A model generated the notes under the pieces. That model saw only the letters and a program-made list of their open reading frames with translations, had not been told where the DNA came from and ran no database searches. From Erythrobasidium yunnanense (lineage: Eukaryota > Basidiomycota > Cystobasidiomycetes > Erythrobasidiales > Erythrobasidiaceae): a stretch of DNA of 64,000 nt. The DNA is taken from positions 2,763,111-2,827,110 of the forward strand of contig BCJC01000002.1 of assembly GCA_001600175.1 (NCBI GenBank), given 5' to 3'. Made by a program: the position numbers and the translations under genes. Shown in pieces: positions 51,718-63,650 of the stretch (the stretch's first letter is position 1; every line of letters begins with the position of its first letter).

Positions 51718-52605
51718 ATGTCTGCACGCGAAATCATCGGTGTTACTGCCAGCACAGGTGCACTTGGACATGCTGTGCTACAACACCTGTCCCAACAATG
51801 CGATGGTCCTATACGTCTGCTTGCGCGCAACCCTTCAAAGGCCCTGGAGCAGGCCCGCGCGCTATCTACGAGCACCGACTTCGAAGCAAGGCCATGCGAC
51901 TATGAGCAGCCAGAACTGTGCAAGTCAGCTCTAGAAGGCGTATCGACGCTCTTCTTCGTCTCTGCGCACGAGGATCCGAAACGCGTCCAAACACATTGTC
52001 GATTCGTGGATGCAGCAGTAGCAGCTGGCGTCAAGCATATCGTATACACGTCCTTCCAAGGAGCTGCTCCAGATGCTATCTTCATTCATGCGCGAGACCA
52101 CTATCACACGGAGGAACATATCAAGACGAAACCTGGCTTGAAATATACCTTCCTCCGCAACTCGTACTATCAAGATATACTTCCTCACTTTGTCACCGAT
52201 GGAGTTATTCGAGGTCCTGCAGGAAACGGGACTTTCTGTCCCTTAGCTCGAGACGATATCGCCCAAGTCGCCGCTGCTGTCTTGCGGGATCCAGCACCTC
52301 ACATTGGTCACACATACAACCTTACGGGTCCACAAGAATTGACAATCAGCGACGTTACTAGCATCCTTGGTGATGGCACGAGGTTCGTCGATGAGACGAT
52401 GGAGGAGGCACAGGAGAGCAGACGTGGGACAGCAGAGCAGTGGTTGATAGATGCGTGGATCAGCACATATACAGCTATCAGGGATGGTGAAGAAGCTGGA
52501 TTGACGCAGGATGTCGAGAGGATCTTGGGAAGACCAGGCTTATCATTCCAAGCTTGGTTGAAACAGCAACGAGCCAGCGCTACTTCGTTGCAGCAGACAG
52601 CTTAG
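51718..52605 (+). CDS. NmrA-like atypical short-chain NAD(P)H oxidoreductase
   Basis: Single exon, 295 residues, ATG 51718 to TAG 52605. MSAREIIGVTASTGALGHAV has the Rossmann glycine motif of atypical SDRs (GVTASTGALG), followed by RLLARNPSKA and VSTLFFVSAHED. VKHIVYTSFQGAAPDAIFIH, HYHTEEHIKTKPGLKYTFLR and NSYYQDILPHFVTDGVIRGP match the NmrA/NAD(P)H:quinone oxidoreductase-2 type. LARDDIAQVAAAVLRDPAPH and HTYNLTGPQELTISDVTSIL follow as in that family. Members bind NAD(P)H and either reduce quinones or act as redox sensors. An upstream in-frame ATG at 51625 would add residues without family match, so 51718 is preferred. Cytosolic. Confidence 0.87.
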   Translation: MSAREIIGVTASTGALGHAVLQHLSQQCDGPIRLLARNPSKALEQARALSTSTDFEARPCDYEQPELCKSALEGVSTLFFVSAHEDPKRVQTHCRFVDAAVAAGVKHIVYTSFQGAAPDAIFIHARDHYHTEEHIKTKPGLKYTFLRNSYYQDILPHFVTDGVIRGPAGNGTFCPLARDDIAQVAAAVLRDPAPHIGHTYNLTGPQELTISDVTSILGDGTRFVDETMEEAQESRRGTAEQWLIDAWISTYTAIRDGEEAGLTQDVERILGRPGLSFQAWLKQQRASATSLQQTA

Positions 52606-52927
52606 TGAAGCTTGTATCATAGCATCCAAGTGTAGTTCTAGCGTTCCTGAGACATGCACGGTGCCTTTTGCCATGTGGCCCTGATCGACCGGCCCGCGTG
52701 GGCTCTTTGCGCGTTGAAATTGATTGACAGCTGCAATGAAGGCCTGGGAGCTGTAAAGACAGCTTGAATAGAAGCCGTACGGCTTACCTTTCGACCATCT
52801 CATCAGAATCATTCGCCGCCTTTTCGCTGGGACAGCTCCGTCCGACATTTACTGAAATCTGGAAATTGCGAACGGCCCTCCTCGACTGGCTGGCTAAGTA
52901 TTTGATGCTGTTTGAACAGTCTTAAAC
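52606..52927. other. Intergenic
   Basis: 322 bp with no gene on either strand that I can support. It likely holds the promoter of the next gene. Confidence 0.4.
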
Positions 52928-55900
52928 ATGCAAGGTGAGTCTGGCAGCATCAGATATGGCTGGAATCAGGCTCAATGATTGTGCCAGCAACTCCGTATGT
53001 TCACGCGACCGCTGCGTCGAGCCTGGCCAGCGAAACGCGCAATATCAGCGTGTCCAGCGCAGTAGTCAATGCTATCAACTCATTCATCGATGAGCTATTG
53101 TTCAATGTCCTGGCAAACTTGACTACCGCATCGACCTCGTCGAGCATCAAACTGCCTGTCAAGACCGCGAGCTTGAAAGAGGCGCTTTTGGCTGCGACAA
53201 TCAAGAGCCCAGCAATAGCAAGAGAAGCAATACTAGAAGCAGAGATACAACAGCGCGAATGGATTAAATTGAAGGGAAAGTCAAGCGATAATGCGCTGCC
53301 GGCTGCTGCAGGTCCGGGCAACTTGTCGAGAAAGACATCGGCAAGCTTGCTGGAGACGATCCGTGCGAACAAGGAGTGGCAGTCAGATAGCAATACATGC
53401 TCGCTGGATGAGCTCTTCAGCGACCTCAAGAACGGCTTGGAACAGCTTTCGCAGCTTGGCAAAAGATCAGGTCTCTCGACTAGTCCTAATGCGCGAATTA
53501 CAGCAGCCATCAATGTTCAAGCAAGAGGAATTTCCAAGCATGCTTCTCCGCTGTTGCTTCTGTACTCAAGCGCGATCACCACCTATTTCGCAAGCTATAT
53601 CATCAAGGGATGCGGAAGGGTAGTAGAGCAGGATTCAGGCAGCTCTGTCGCAAGCTTGGAGACATTGCTTGAGTTCATAGGAGAGGATCATCAGCTCAGC
53701 GAGCTCTGGACCAGCATGGTAAGTCTATCTAAGTCCAAGGCGACCTCCTGAGTTTTAGCGTCGGATACCGAGAAGCCAAATAACGATCATTGACTTTGGT
53801 TTGCTCCTTCTTCTTCTATTTCATTCTTCTCTTCCGCTCTTCTCCAGCACGTCAAGACTGTTGTCGACCGGGAGCTGGCTCTCTCTACGTATACCTCGCC
53901 ATTCCTAGGCAGTAACACAACTCTGGTCCAGCAACGCAGCAGTGACAGTAACAGCAGTTACACCAGCTTGCCGGGAGTGCGAAGTATGCCAGCTACAGCA
54001 GGAGGAGGAACGACGTCTCGCAAGCTATCCTTCAGGAGGAAAGGCAACACTTCACACATCATCAGCTCAAACCACAACAATGTCAGAGGAGTGTCAAGCA
54101 TGGATGCCCACAGAGGTCGGTCTGGTTCGGCTCCAATGCAAGAAGCGACGTTTCCAGTTTCGAGCATACCATTCAAGACTTCTCCTCCTTCTACGGGAAA
54201 CGCATCAGCTTCAATGCAGCGCAAGAGAGATCATTCGACATCAAGCTTTGACGCCGAAGGGACCGCCAAACTGCCAGCTGGCACTCTTGCCTTCCTGGAG
54301 TACGGAGAGGAGGTGAGCCATCAGATCTATACGTTCAGCTTCTCTATACCTTCCTACATTCTGCGCCAAATATGAAGCGCACTTCGCAACCCTCTTCACG
54401 CGAGAACTTCGCGTGCTAGCCCGCTCAGGCCGGGTGCGGTCGAGATGGGTACCTGCGCATGCGCTTCTTCCTCTTCGCATGGACTCAAAGTCGACTTGCG
54501 GCAGTGGAGAAGAATGAATTGAAAATCAACTGTCTGTTCCTGCCTTCGATCGACCATGCTCTCCGAGACCACCCACCGCTACTGCCTCAGAGCGCTGACT
54601 CTGCTTTCGCTCTCACTCAGCAGGACCTCCCACCACGCAAGAACAGTCTACAGTCCAAGCAGTATCTAGGCGGCTCATCTACTTCTCAGCAATCAGCAGC
54701 GGCTACCCAGCTCGACGGCATAGACTTCGAATCGCTCATTTCTGGCGGACAGACTAGGAAATTGTCACTCACGCCGACTCGCTTCGCGCTCACCGGTAAC
54801 AACACCGTGAGTGCTCCCTTATCACCTACCGTGAGCAGAAACATAGCTTATGTCGCTCGTGCGCGCCCGCAGACCCGGCAGGCCAGTGCTTCCAAAGTAC
54901 CAGAGGAAACGATGTTCGCGAGACCACAGCGAGGAGGGAAGATGCAAGCCCGGACAGCACGTCCAGTCGCATCTGGACTGGGCGTAGCGGACGAGGCATC
55001 CTCAGGCGAAGAGGACAAAGAAATGCTGGAGAATTGGGACGAAGAGGACGAAGCGATCTTTGGACCTCGGAAACCAAAGCAGACAGCAAAGAAACAGACT
55101 CTGCTCGATATGCTCAACAGCGATCCACCCTGGGCTGGTCCTTCTCCTTCTCATCCCTCAGCAAGCGGGCAGAGCAGTAAAGCTTCGAAAATGCTAGGCG
55201 GAGATGCGGGAAGACTCCCTCCTTTCGGGCATCCTTCTTCTTCCTCATCTTCTTCACTACCGACACTACTACAGACGAGGAAGTTCTCACCCATCGCCAA
55301 TCTGGATGTAGCGGCTGCACCAACTCTCCTGCGACCGACTACGGCCAACTCGTTAGCTGCATCACTTCGACCATCAACAGCTGGTTCTGCACTAGATGCT
55401 CAAGCGCTCAACGACTTCCCAATTCCGCCTGAACGCAAATCACCACCTACGCTCACTTCGCACAAATCGTCTCCAAATCTGTCATATGGCGCTTCTTCCT
55501 CTGCTTTTGTATCAGCATCTTCGCCTGAAGACGTGCTGTCAAGGCCTATGCAGCCTATGCGAAGCAAGCTGGTCGCGAAGGATGAACGGGCTGCGAGAGC
55601 GGAGAGACACGATGATCTTATTGCATTCCTGCAAGATGCTCCTCCCCCTCCATCTTCATACGGAAGCAGCGCGGCCGACCTCGATCCCACTACTCCTACT
55701 TCGCTCTCGTCCTCAGGAAGCAAAGCTCGCTTAGGCAGTGGGAAGTTCCGACAATTCCTGTCGAGTGGCCGACGACCATCGCTTCCCGCTATCCCTGCTT
55801 CTTACGAGGAATCTTCAATCGATGAATTGGGTCGCTTACAGCGCTCAACTCCTCCTGTAGGCACTAGCTCTGCCCGCAAGCTAAGCAAGATGACGGGAAT

Positions 55901-57467
55901 GATGTCACCTGCGAATGGTGGAAGTCGACATTTCTCAAGCAGAAGTCATAGCAACAGTGTCTCTTCTGCTGAAGCTTTCAAAGCAGAGATGGAGATAGCC
56001 GCCATGGATAAAGAGATTGCGAGGAAACAGCAGTACAAGGAAGATGAAGTGGCTCAGAAGGAATACCAGAATATCTTCTCGAAGCTACATACGAGGCAGT
56101 CATCACATCCTTCCTCGTCCTCAATGCTACCACAACAACAGCGGCAAGATGTGACAGCAACAGCGGTAATGCCATTGAGTCCGTCAAGGCCTTTCGCTAC
56201 GACTGTCCCTGTACCTTCCTCCTTCGGACAGCGTACATACACTAAGCAAGTTCCCGCTCTGCAATCCCAGTCTTCCTACACCTCTTCGACCGATAATCGG
56301 GTAGCAGCTCCTCTTCTTACTCCAGATCACTCGAAGGACGACTTGTACTCGATGACGAAACCTATCATGGCTCACACTACATCTACGCCTCTGGACACGC
56401 CTCCTGCGACGCCTTACGACAAGCAGCCACCTGTCTCCACATACCAGCATTCATCTGAAAGGGTACCTCAAGCATTGATGCGCAGATCGACATCGCCGGT
56501 TACGAGTATGTCGCAGTCACTTGACCAGAACAAGGCGTCTAGACGGACTTCGCTAATCAAGAGGAAAGCGCCGCCAAAGGCAGATGAGGAGGACTTGATG
56601 GAGGTACGGGCAAGCTTGGCGGAAGAGCCGTTGGCTGCAAGACAACGCGAAGCGTCCGCTGCTTCGACTGTATCGATAGTCGCCGCATCGGTCTATACGG
56701 AGTCTGCAAGCAGATCAAGAGAAGCTTCTGCTTCCTCTACATTCGTTTCCATGAGCTCAAGTTCATCAGCCTCTTCCAACATCACTTCTCGTATCTTTAC
56801 TCTACCCTCACATCAGCAGCCGATAGAGCGTGTCCTCGAGTCCGCCGAGGTCTCCCGACCTGCTTCTACGGCCATTCTGCCTCTCCCACCCCGTCCTTCT
56901 TCTCGAATGGGTATAGGCAACAATACCACCGAAGTACATCGCATCCTCCTCTCTTTACGAAACTCGATGGTCTCCGCTGCGGACGTCAATGAATGCCTCA
57001 CGCTCATCGATGCCGCCATGTTCGAAGTAGCATACGATATCCAGTCACCTCCATACGCGACTTCGACAATCGCTGAAGAGTCGGAAGACGCGGCTGAAGA
57101 GACTTTTGTGTATGATGGGGCAAGACCGGTGTTTTATGCGTCGCAGGTCGCAAATAGAGCATATTTGGCGTTACTGGAATGGTTGATGCTGGAAGAGGAG
57201 GAGAGAATGCTCGTATACCCAAGAGGCTTCCATCGTTCAGATCCTACCATGACATACTCCGATCTGGCACACTTGTCACCAGCATCGAAGATAACTCCAG
57301 CTCTGACGTTATCGTCGCATGAGATGGCGAAAGAACCGTCTCTGGGCTATTCGATGTATGAGAGCGCAGAGTCTGAATCCGATGAAGTAGGAACACCTCG
57401 GCTGGGTGTAGGCAGAGATAGTCAGGATATGGAAGAGATCCTGCAGGCTGCTGTAGTCAAAGCGTGA
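52928..57467 (+). CDS. Large mostly disordered protein (1413 residues) with 7-nt first exon
   Basis: Exons 52928-52934, 52988-53718, 53848-54312 and 54429-57467. Exon 1 is only ATGCAAG; splicing gives MQATPYVHATAASSLASETR. Residues 20-250 look folded and helical: SVSSAVVNAINSFIDELLFN, VLANLTTAS, LKEALLAATIKSPAIAREAI and SAITTYFASYIIKGCGRVVE. The acceptor of intron 3 was set at 54429, the only one that reaches the open frame (LRMRFFLFAWTQSRLAAVEK) without a stop; this junction is the least certain. The rest is Ser/Pro/Thr-rich with Ser repeats, and a folded C-terminal part (VHRILLSLRNSMVSAADVNE, SQVANRAYLALLEWLMLEEE). The early helices resemble a histone-fold-like pattern, which is a weak suggestion. 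No family is recognised. The many SP and TP sites suggest phosphorylation. Confidence 0.7.
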
Positions 57468-58633
57468 TATACCCAGTCTTCCTGGGGAAGAGAATTTGCG
57501 TACTGTTGTGATTGTTTAGTGGGGTGATGGGCGCTGTGAAAGGCTCAGTTGTAGTGCAAGTACCGTGTTGTGAGGTATACCTGGTTCCAATTATGCAACA
57601 TACCTTCAGCCAAATCTCTCCCCACAGACGTGAATAAGCTTGCTTTGGCCTTGCAAGGAAACGAAAGGTGAAGAGAAGCTGCTATCCTACACCAGGCTGA
57701 ATGACGGAAAGAAGGAAAGAAGGGAAACTAGAGAGGGTGAGGTGCGATCAGGCTGCTAGCATAGCTAAGGTTTCTATGTAAGGGGAAGAAAATTGACAAG
57801 TAGAATACCGAGTAAAGGCAGCATACTAGCATGAAGAAGAGGGAGAAACGTCGAAGATGAGACGATGGATGAGGAAGGAAAGAAGGAGGAAGGTCGGATA
57901 GCCAGGATAGCTTGTGCTGGTGTGCAGTCTTTGGTTTTGATCGATCGATGAAAGGAAAGGCTGGGCGAGAACAGGGAGGTCGAAGGTAGTATTGGTACAT
58001 TGCTTTATACGTCCTGCTTGGTGGTGGCTCGAGCAGCGGTCCGCTCAATCTTGTTTGATGTTGTCGTCTTCTATCCGAATGCTGTAGACAGGCTAGCTTT
58101 TCGCCATGCTTCATATTCTAGCGCAATATCAGCGGAAAGCACACCTAGCGCGTCCATCTGTCTATCTATTTTTGCTTTGCTCCACTGTGCTAGTTCATTT
58201 TACTAAGATTTCGTCGCTTGCGCATGTTCGCTGGAATCTTGCGGCTGAGTTCGTTAGGAGTCGTGTAATTTATTGTCCTTGTACTTTTTTGCTTGTCTTT
58301 TGTCGTTGTCGTTGTTTTGTCGAGCTGGCGCCGCTCTAGCGGTGGTTTCGGAATGAAGCGGAAAGTGTTGTTGAGGCAAACGATCTTTGCGAGTCGAGTC
58401 GTGCTTAGTAATGAAGAGAATGAAGGGAAGGAAAGAGAAAGAGTATAGTAAAGACCGTCTTCGATCGGGATCGTCCTTGGTATTTCCGTATATCGCTCGT
58501 CGCTGTAAATGATTTCTCGTATTTTCCTCCACTTATCTTCTTTTATGACTAGCTGAGTTCGCAATGATCACAGCTTCGGTCATGCTTTGCATCATCTCTT
58601 CCTTCCTTCCCAGCCCAATTCACCAAGCTGATC
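57468..58633. other. Convergent intergenic region
   Basis: About 1.2 kb between stop codons on opposite strands. GA-rich tracts (gaagaaagaaagaagggaaa-like, near 57705-57730) and no credible gene. Both 3' leaders probably lie here. Confidence 0.4.
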
Positions 58634-60616
58634 TTATAGATCTAGATCTAGATCCAGCTCCTTGCCATATCCACTATCATTTCCCTCCTCCCTCTCATAA
58701 GCCGCAGGCGACGGACTTTTAGAAAGCATAGCTAGTGCGAGCGCGCCGTTCACATCTTCTGACATGTCGAGATGAGTGGAAGACGGTCGTTTGTGGGCTG
58801 GCATAGGTGAGGAGAGGATAGTTTCTAGCATCGCGACGAGGTCGATGCTTGCTTCTCTCGCTGCCCTGGCTCCAGCTGGAGAAGAAGCGCTCGTATAGTT
58901 CTTTATACCAATCTGGTCTTTGGTTCGCTGTACTATAGCATCGTAAGCGTGTCTCTCGTTCGGAAAGATAGCAGAGAAAGGAGAGGGAGATCTAGCCTCG
59001 CCATTTGCCTGCATCTGCATAGATAGGGGAATAGATGCATCGTTCTCTTCATTGCCTGAATCGGCATCGGCATCTTCTTCAAGATCATCAAGAGAAGTCA
59101 AAGAGGACGATCTAGAGCTTCGAGGGGAAACAGTAGCGACATTCCTTCCTCTGCCACTGCCTATTCCCAAACCTGCAGACGAAGAAGCCGATACAGGCGA
59201 AAGGGACGACGAGGAGATAAACTGAGCATGTGCTGCATTATTGCCATCGCTAGCGATAGTAATAGATGGATTCGGCGTGTCGTCTCGCATGGAAGAAATA
59301 GAAGCTTGTCGTTGTTGATGGTCATTATAGAAAGAGGGTGAATAGTCATAGTCGTCCATATCTTCTTGCTTTACGCGAACCTTGGACTGGTGTGCGAGGG
59401 TGATTCGATTACCGCGTCTTTGTGGATGATGAGCTGCTCCTGATGTGCTTGTGTCTAGATCATCTTCCGACTCTTCTTCTTTCTTGACAGTCTATTCATT
59501 CACCGAAATTGGGTGAAAGATGAAATAAGCAGGTGAGGGCCAGACCGGGAGAACGGCATGAAAGAGAAGAGAAAGAATCACAGTCAGCACCTTACTTTCT
59601 ATCCCGTAGAGCGACATTTGAATGACTGGGCTCGGACGAGCGAAGGAGGCTGAGAAGCAGAGAAAGCTTAGGAAAGAAACAGAACTTACGGCTTTTCGCA
59701 GATTGTACACTTTGTCGAATAGAAAAGACATCTTGGAATAGTCTGGTGATTTTGCGCGTCTGCGAGCAGTCGTCGAAGAAGTCGTTTTCTTGTTTGAATT
59801 GTTGAGATTTGACAGAGAAGAGGTAGATTTGGAGGCTTTGGACAATCTTCGTCTCTTGCTCGGTGCGCTGCTCGACGTAGGAGCCCATCCTTCTCCCTCT
59901 CCTTCTAGCCCAAGCATTTCGTTAACATCCCCTTCCTCCATTTTGATCTCTCTCTTCGCAGCTTTCCCAAACTTTGATGCTCGTGCAATACAAGCTGCAT
60001 TATGGAGCTGCACGTCTTTGACGACCTTCCATCCCTTCTCTTCGTCATCTTTGCCATCAAAGAATTGGGCTTTCATGGACCAGGTGCAGGACGTGCCTTG
60101 GTCTACTGCTTGCGCCTATAATCGCATGATCATATCAGCTTGTTAGGAATGGGAAGGGAGACATGGATAGGACGCACACTGCGCGCGTTGCGGCATGACA
60201 TGGAGATTACATTCGGCCTGTTCTCACATCGTCAGCATTGCTTCGCTTCAAACGAGTCAAGAGATAGAAGCCCACGTATTCTTCTTCTCTGCACCTCTGG
60301 ACGTAGGCTGTGTAGTAGCTGCGAAGCGTACTCGTGCATAGGCTTCAAAGGCGTCGCGGTTCTTGAAGATGGTGGTAGAGTTGACTGGGTCTTGACTGTC
60401 ATCATCGTTGTCGTCTGCGCTCAGTGTGCTGAGATCATCGTCCTGATCGTTGTTATTCATCTGCGAGCCAGCGCTGATGAAGGATGACGAGGAGGTCGAG
60501 GATGACGCGACTGGTAAGCGCGTGGATGCATCGATGGGGAGTGAAGATGGAGCAGTAGAATCAGTTGCATCATGTTGATGAAGCCTGCTGTGGATGTGCT
60601 TCTGCTTGAAGGGCAT
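58634..60616 (-). CDS. FAR1/GCM-like Cys-His domain protein (regulator), paralogue of the next gene
   Basis: Four exons (60616-60276, 60217-60178, 60115-59690, 59491-58634) give 554 residues. The domain runs from NRDAFEAYARVRFAATTQPT through NTPNVISMSCRNARS, then TSCTWSMKAQFFDGKDDEEK and GWKVVKDVQLHNAACI. The C, C-x-W, W and HNxxC order is that of FAR1/FLYWCH/WRKY-GCM zinc domains found in MULE transposases and in transcription factors derived from them. After it come KREIKMEEGD, a basic KRRRLSKASKS (possible nuclear signal), Ser-rich stretches and an acidic end (GYGKELDLDLDLDL-like). The domain is split by introns at exactly the positions and phases used in the next gene, including a 40-nt exon. 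A nuclear DNA-binding role is inferred. Confidence 0.7.
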
Positions 60617-61228
60617 GGCAGAGAGTGAGTAGGATGAGCAGTCAAGCGGGCAGCGGGCAAGACGGAGGATGGGAGATGAGGGAGTGAGAAGGATGAGGAT
60701 GAGGAGGATGCAGAGCAGAGCAAAGCCATAACAAGGGCTATCCATCCTTCGCAAACCTCAGCTTGCGCATTGACCTTTGACCCATCCTCATCCTCCTAAT
60801 CCTTGCCATGTTACAGGAACAGAGCTATCCCCAGCTGAATCGCATCATTGATGCGCTTGAAAGACGTGTCTATCATCGCTTTGGGCAAAAATTTGCGAAG
60901 AGAGGACGAGCTGGCGTTGTTTGTCGAGCAGCTGCAGGGCAAGGCCACGCGAGCGAGCGGAGAGTCAGACGTTGAGTAGGAGATGAGTCAGCACTAGCAG
61001 TATTTTACATGAGATGAGATTGAGATCCATTGCGAGCCGGGTCTCGTCGTGAGATGATTCAGGATGTTTGGTCGAGATTCGGGGTGAGATCGACGAGATG
61101 GAGAAGAGAGGAGAAGGGCAAGAGAGGACCGAGATCTCGAAAGGATATCGCATCTCTGCATAACAACGATAGCTCTAATACTACATCTACACAGTCGTAT
61201 CAATTGCAATCATTTTCCACCTGTAACT
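60617..61228. other. Intergenic
   Basis: 612 bp between the start of the 554-residue gene and the stop of its paralogue. It likely holds the promoter of the former, with GA/GGA-rich runs (ggatgaggatgaggaggatg near 60690-60710). No gene. Confidence 0.4.
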
Positions 61229-63650
61229 TCATTCGACTCCCCTTCTCGAGCTGACGATACTTGAATAAGACTGGCCAGGCATGGCATAGCGAAGGCTATC
61301 CTCAGAAGCCGACATGGAAGAAGAAGAAGAAGATGGTATCGACGATAGATCAGAGCTGCCCGGCAACGACTTGGATGCGATGTGTGCAGCCAGTTCCTCC
61401 TGGGATGGAAACCAGCTCCTGCTTGGCTTCTTCTTGGATGGAGGGCAAGATTGGATAGCAACCTGCTTCTTCTCTACCTTCTTCATAGAAGCAGCTACGA
61501 CCTGCTCCTTCGGCTTCACCCGCTTCTGCCTCTGCCTCTGCTTTGAGACGATAGGAGCAGGAGCAGCCTTGTGCATCACCTTTCCTGCTTTCTTGGAACG
61601 AGTTCCTCTGTTACTTGCTGGCGATATTGAGGATAGGTCAGAGCTGATAGTACTAGCTGCAGCGGCTGCTTCCTGCTCGAGCAGATAGTCGCACTCTGCA
61701 GCAATAGCGTCCAACGACGTAGTACTGCATGACGACGAAGAAGAAGAAGAAGATACAGAGGATAGTGAGGATGATGAAGAGGCGGACTGCTTGAGCTTCC
61801 TCTTCTTGCTAGGAGGAGCGCCTGGCTTCGCATCAACTTGGACATTCGGCTTCTGCGGGGCGCACAGAAAACACCCATCTCAGCAACGCTGCGTACAGAA
61901 GAAAGAGTAGAAAAGCAACTTACGAAGACTCTTCCTCCACAAGCTTCATTGTGCTCCAAGAAAGCAGTCTCGATAGTCCACGTCTTTTGATCTTCCGTCA
62001 ATTTCTGCTCGGATGGCGCGACGGCTTGTAGTCGCCATTCACACTTCGTGGCAGTCTGTCCATGATTCCACAAGGAACAAAGAGAAAAAGTACCATGTCA
62101 GCCAAGCGAACCAAGTGCAGAGAAGGACATCAGATAGTAGCGCACCTTGCGACCGTTTCGACAAGTGAGCGTAATAGTATTTGGGCTGGCGCATTGGAGA
62201 AATCGCACATCAGGACAACCTTTCCTTCTCCTTCAGGTATTCATTCATGAATGAAAAAGCAGAACTCACGTATTCTTCAACTCGGCTCGGATACCTCTAC
62301 TGCCTCGATCGAAGATGGCCTTTCCTTCAACCATGAATGCATTCCTGTTCAAATACAGCACGCTTCCATCTCTTCGAACGATCTTTTCGTCCTCAAACCC
62401 GACGTGATAAACCTCCTCCTCTTCTTTGACGAGTACTTCGGGGGAAGGAGCATCTCGGTCACGCTTGTGCTTAATGGAGGTAGACTTGGAAGATGGAAGA
62501 GAGGCTTGTTTGCATATAATAGAAGAGGAAGAAGAGGAAGCAGAAGCGAGACGACGCGGAAGAGGATGGATAGGTCTTGCCGAAACTAGAGAATCGAAAA
62601 CATCTTCTCCTTCTTCGGCTTCTTCTACTTCATACTCACTATCTTCTTCATCTTCTCCATCTAGGATATCTTCCTTCTCCTCGAACTCGCTCGTACAAGC
62701 AGTACCTGATAGCAAAGACAAAGGCGAAGAAGGTCTCGACCAAGCAATACTCGACTGAAACATTTCTTCATCCGAAAGATCACTCATCGGCGAACTTTCC
62801 TTGTGCAACTTGAAGTACCCAAGATCCGTCTCTTCCATCTTGACGAGCTTAGGCTGGCATGCATAGCATTGGAATTCAAGTATGGGATCGGTCACGTCGT
62901 ATGAATAGCAGGGGATGTGGGACCAGGAGGAACAGGTCGGGCATGGTATGACACTTGAAAAATCGATAGAGGCATTACCTGCATAGTACAATGAAGAGTA
63001 TAGAGCACAAGACGAGGTCAGACATGGTGCGAGCTGCGAGATGGGAGGGAAGTGAACGACTCACCGCAATGGCAGTTGATTCGCAGATCCGGAGTAGCAC
63101 GCTTGATCCCTCTTCCTCCTTTCTTCTCATCCTCATCCTCCTCTGTAGCTAGGCCTACACTCTCTTCCTTCTTGTTCTGGACCTTCCCTTCATCCTTAGC
63201 AAGAGGATACTCCTTCAGCAGCTTCTCAAGCAATTTACGATGATGTTTAGGAGAGATACTTCCCTTAGCAGCACCGATTAGGTCCAGCTTTTCGTTTCGC
63301 AAGAACACCCTCGGCATGGAAAAAGAGGGCTCCAAGAGTCTATCGATCGGATGCATCTCTCTCTTAGCTGAGGTCGGAGAAGGAGGATAACCAAGAGCGT
63401 CTCTCAAAGAAGGCAGAGTGGGTCTTCTGGCGGAAGAAGCAGCGAAGGGAGGTGCACTCGTCTGTCGTGCGCCTCGGACGGCATAGTACTTGGACATCTC
63501 GGAATGCGCGATGGCTAGACGCAAACTTGCGGATCCTGCTGCTGGTCGAACAGATGGAGGAGGACAAGAGGATGTATCGCGCTGGTGATTTGGCTGAGGA
63601 TGAATGGGCATAGATTGCATGTGAGGGATGTGAGGGGTGGGAAGGTGCAT
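61229..63650 (-). CDS. PHD-finger protein with FAR1/GCM-like Cys-His domain
   Basis: Five exons (63650-63065, 62978-62270, 62185-62146, 62055-61924, 61852-61229) give 696 residues. Residues 185-245 form a PHD finger: INCHCGNASIDFSSVIPCPT, CSSWSHIPCYSYDV and FQCYACQP, in the order CxC, CxxC, HxxC, CxxC. An acidic region (EKEDILDGEDEEDSEYEVEE) follows. The second domain runs from IVRRDGSVLYLNRNAFMVEG and RAELKNTPNTITLTCRNGRK to TKCEWRLQAVAPSEQ and WTIETAFLEHNEACGG. This is the same C, CxW, W, HNxxC plan as the neighbour, with the same 40-nt exon and the same KNT-PN splice joint. The C-terminal half is Lys/Ser-rich with PPSKKRKLKQ, a likely nuclear signal. The combination suggests a chromatin reader tied to a DNA-binding module (inference). 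Confidence 0.78.

Noticed and set aside
52543-52848. - strand frame overlapping the end of the NmrA-like gene
   Set aside because: Antisense overlap with a confident single-exon gene and no recognisable domain.
59592-59690. Possible micro-exon inside the 198-nt last intron of the 554-residue regulator gene
   Set aside because: Every candidate either reaches a stop or breaks the frame of the following exon; a single intron keeps frame.
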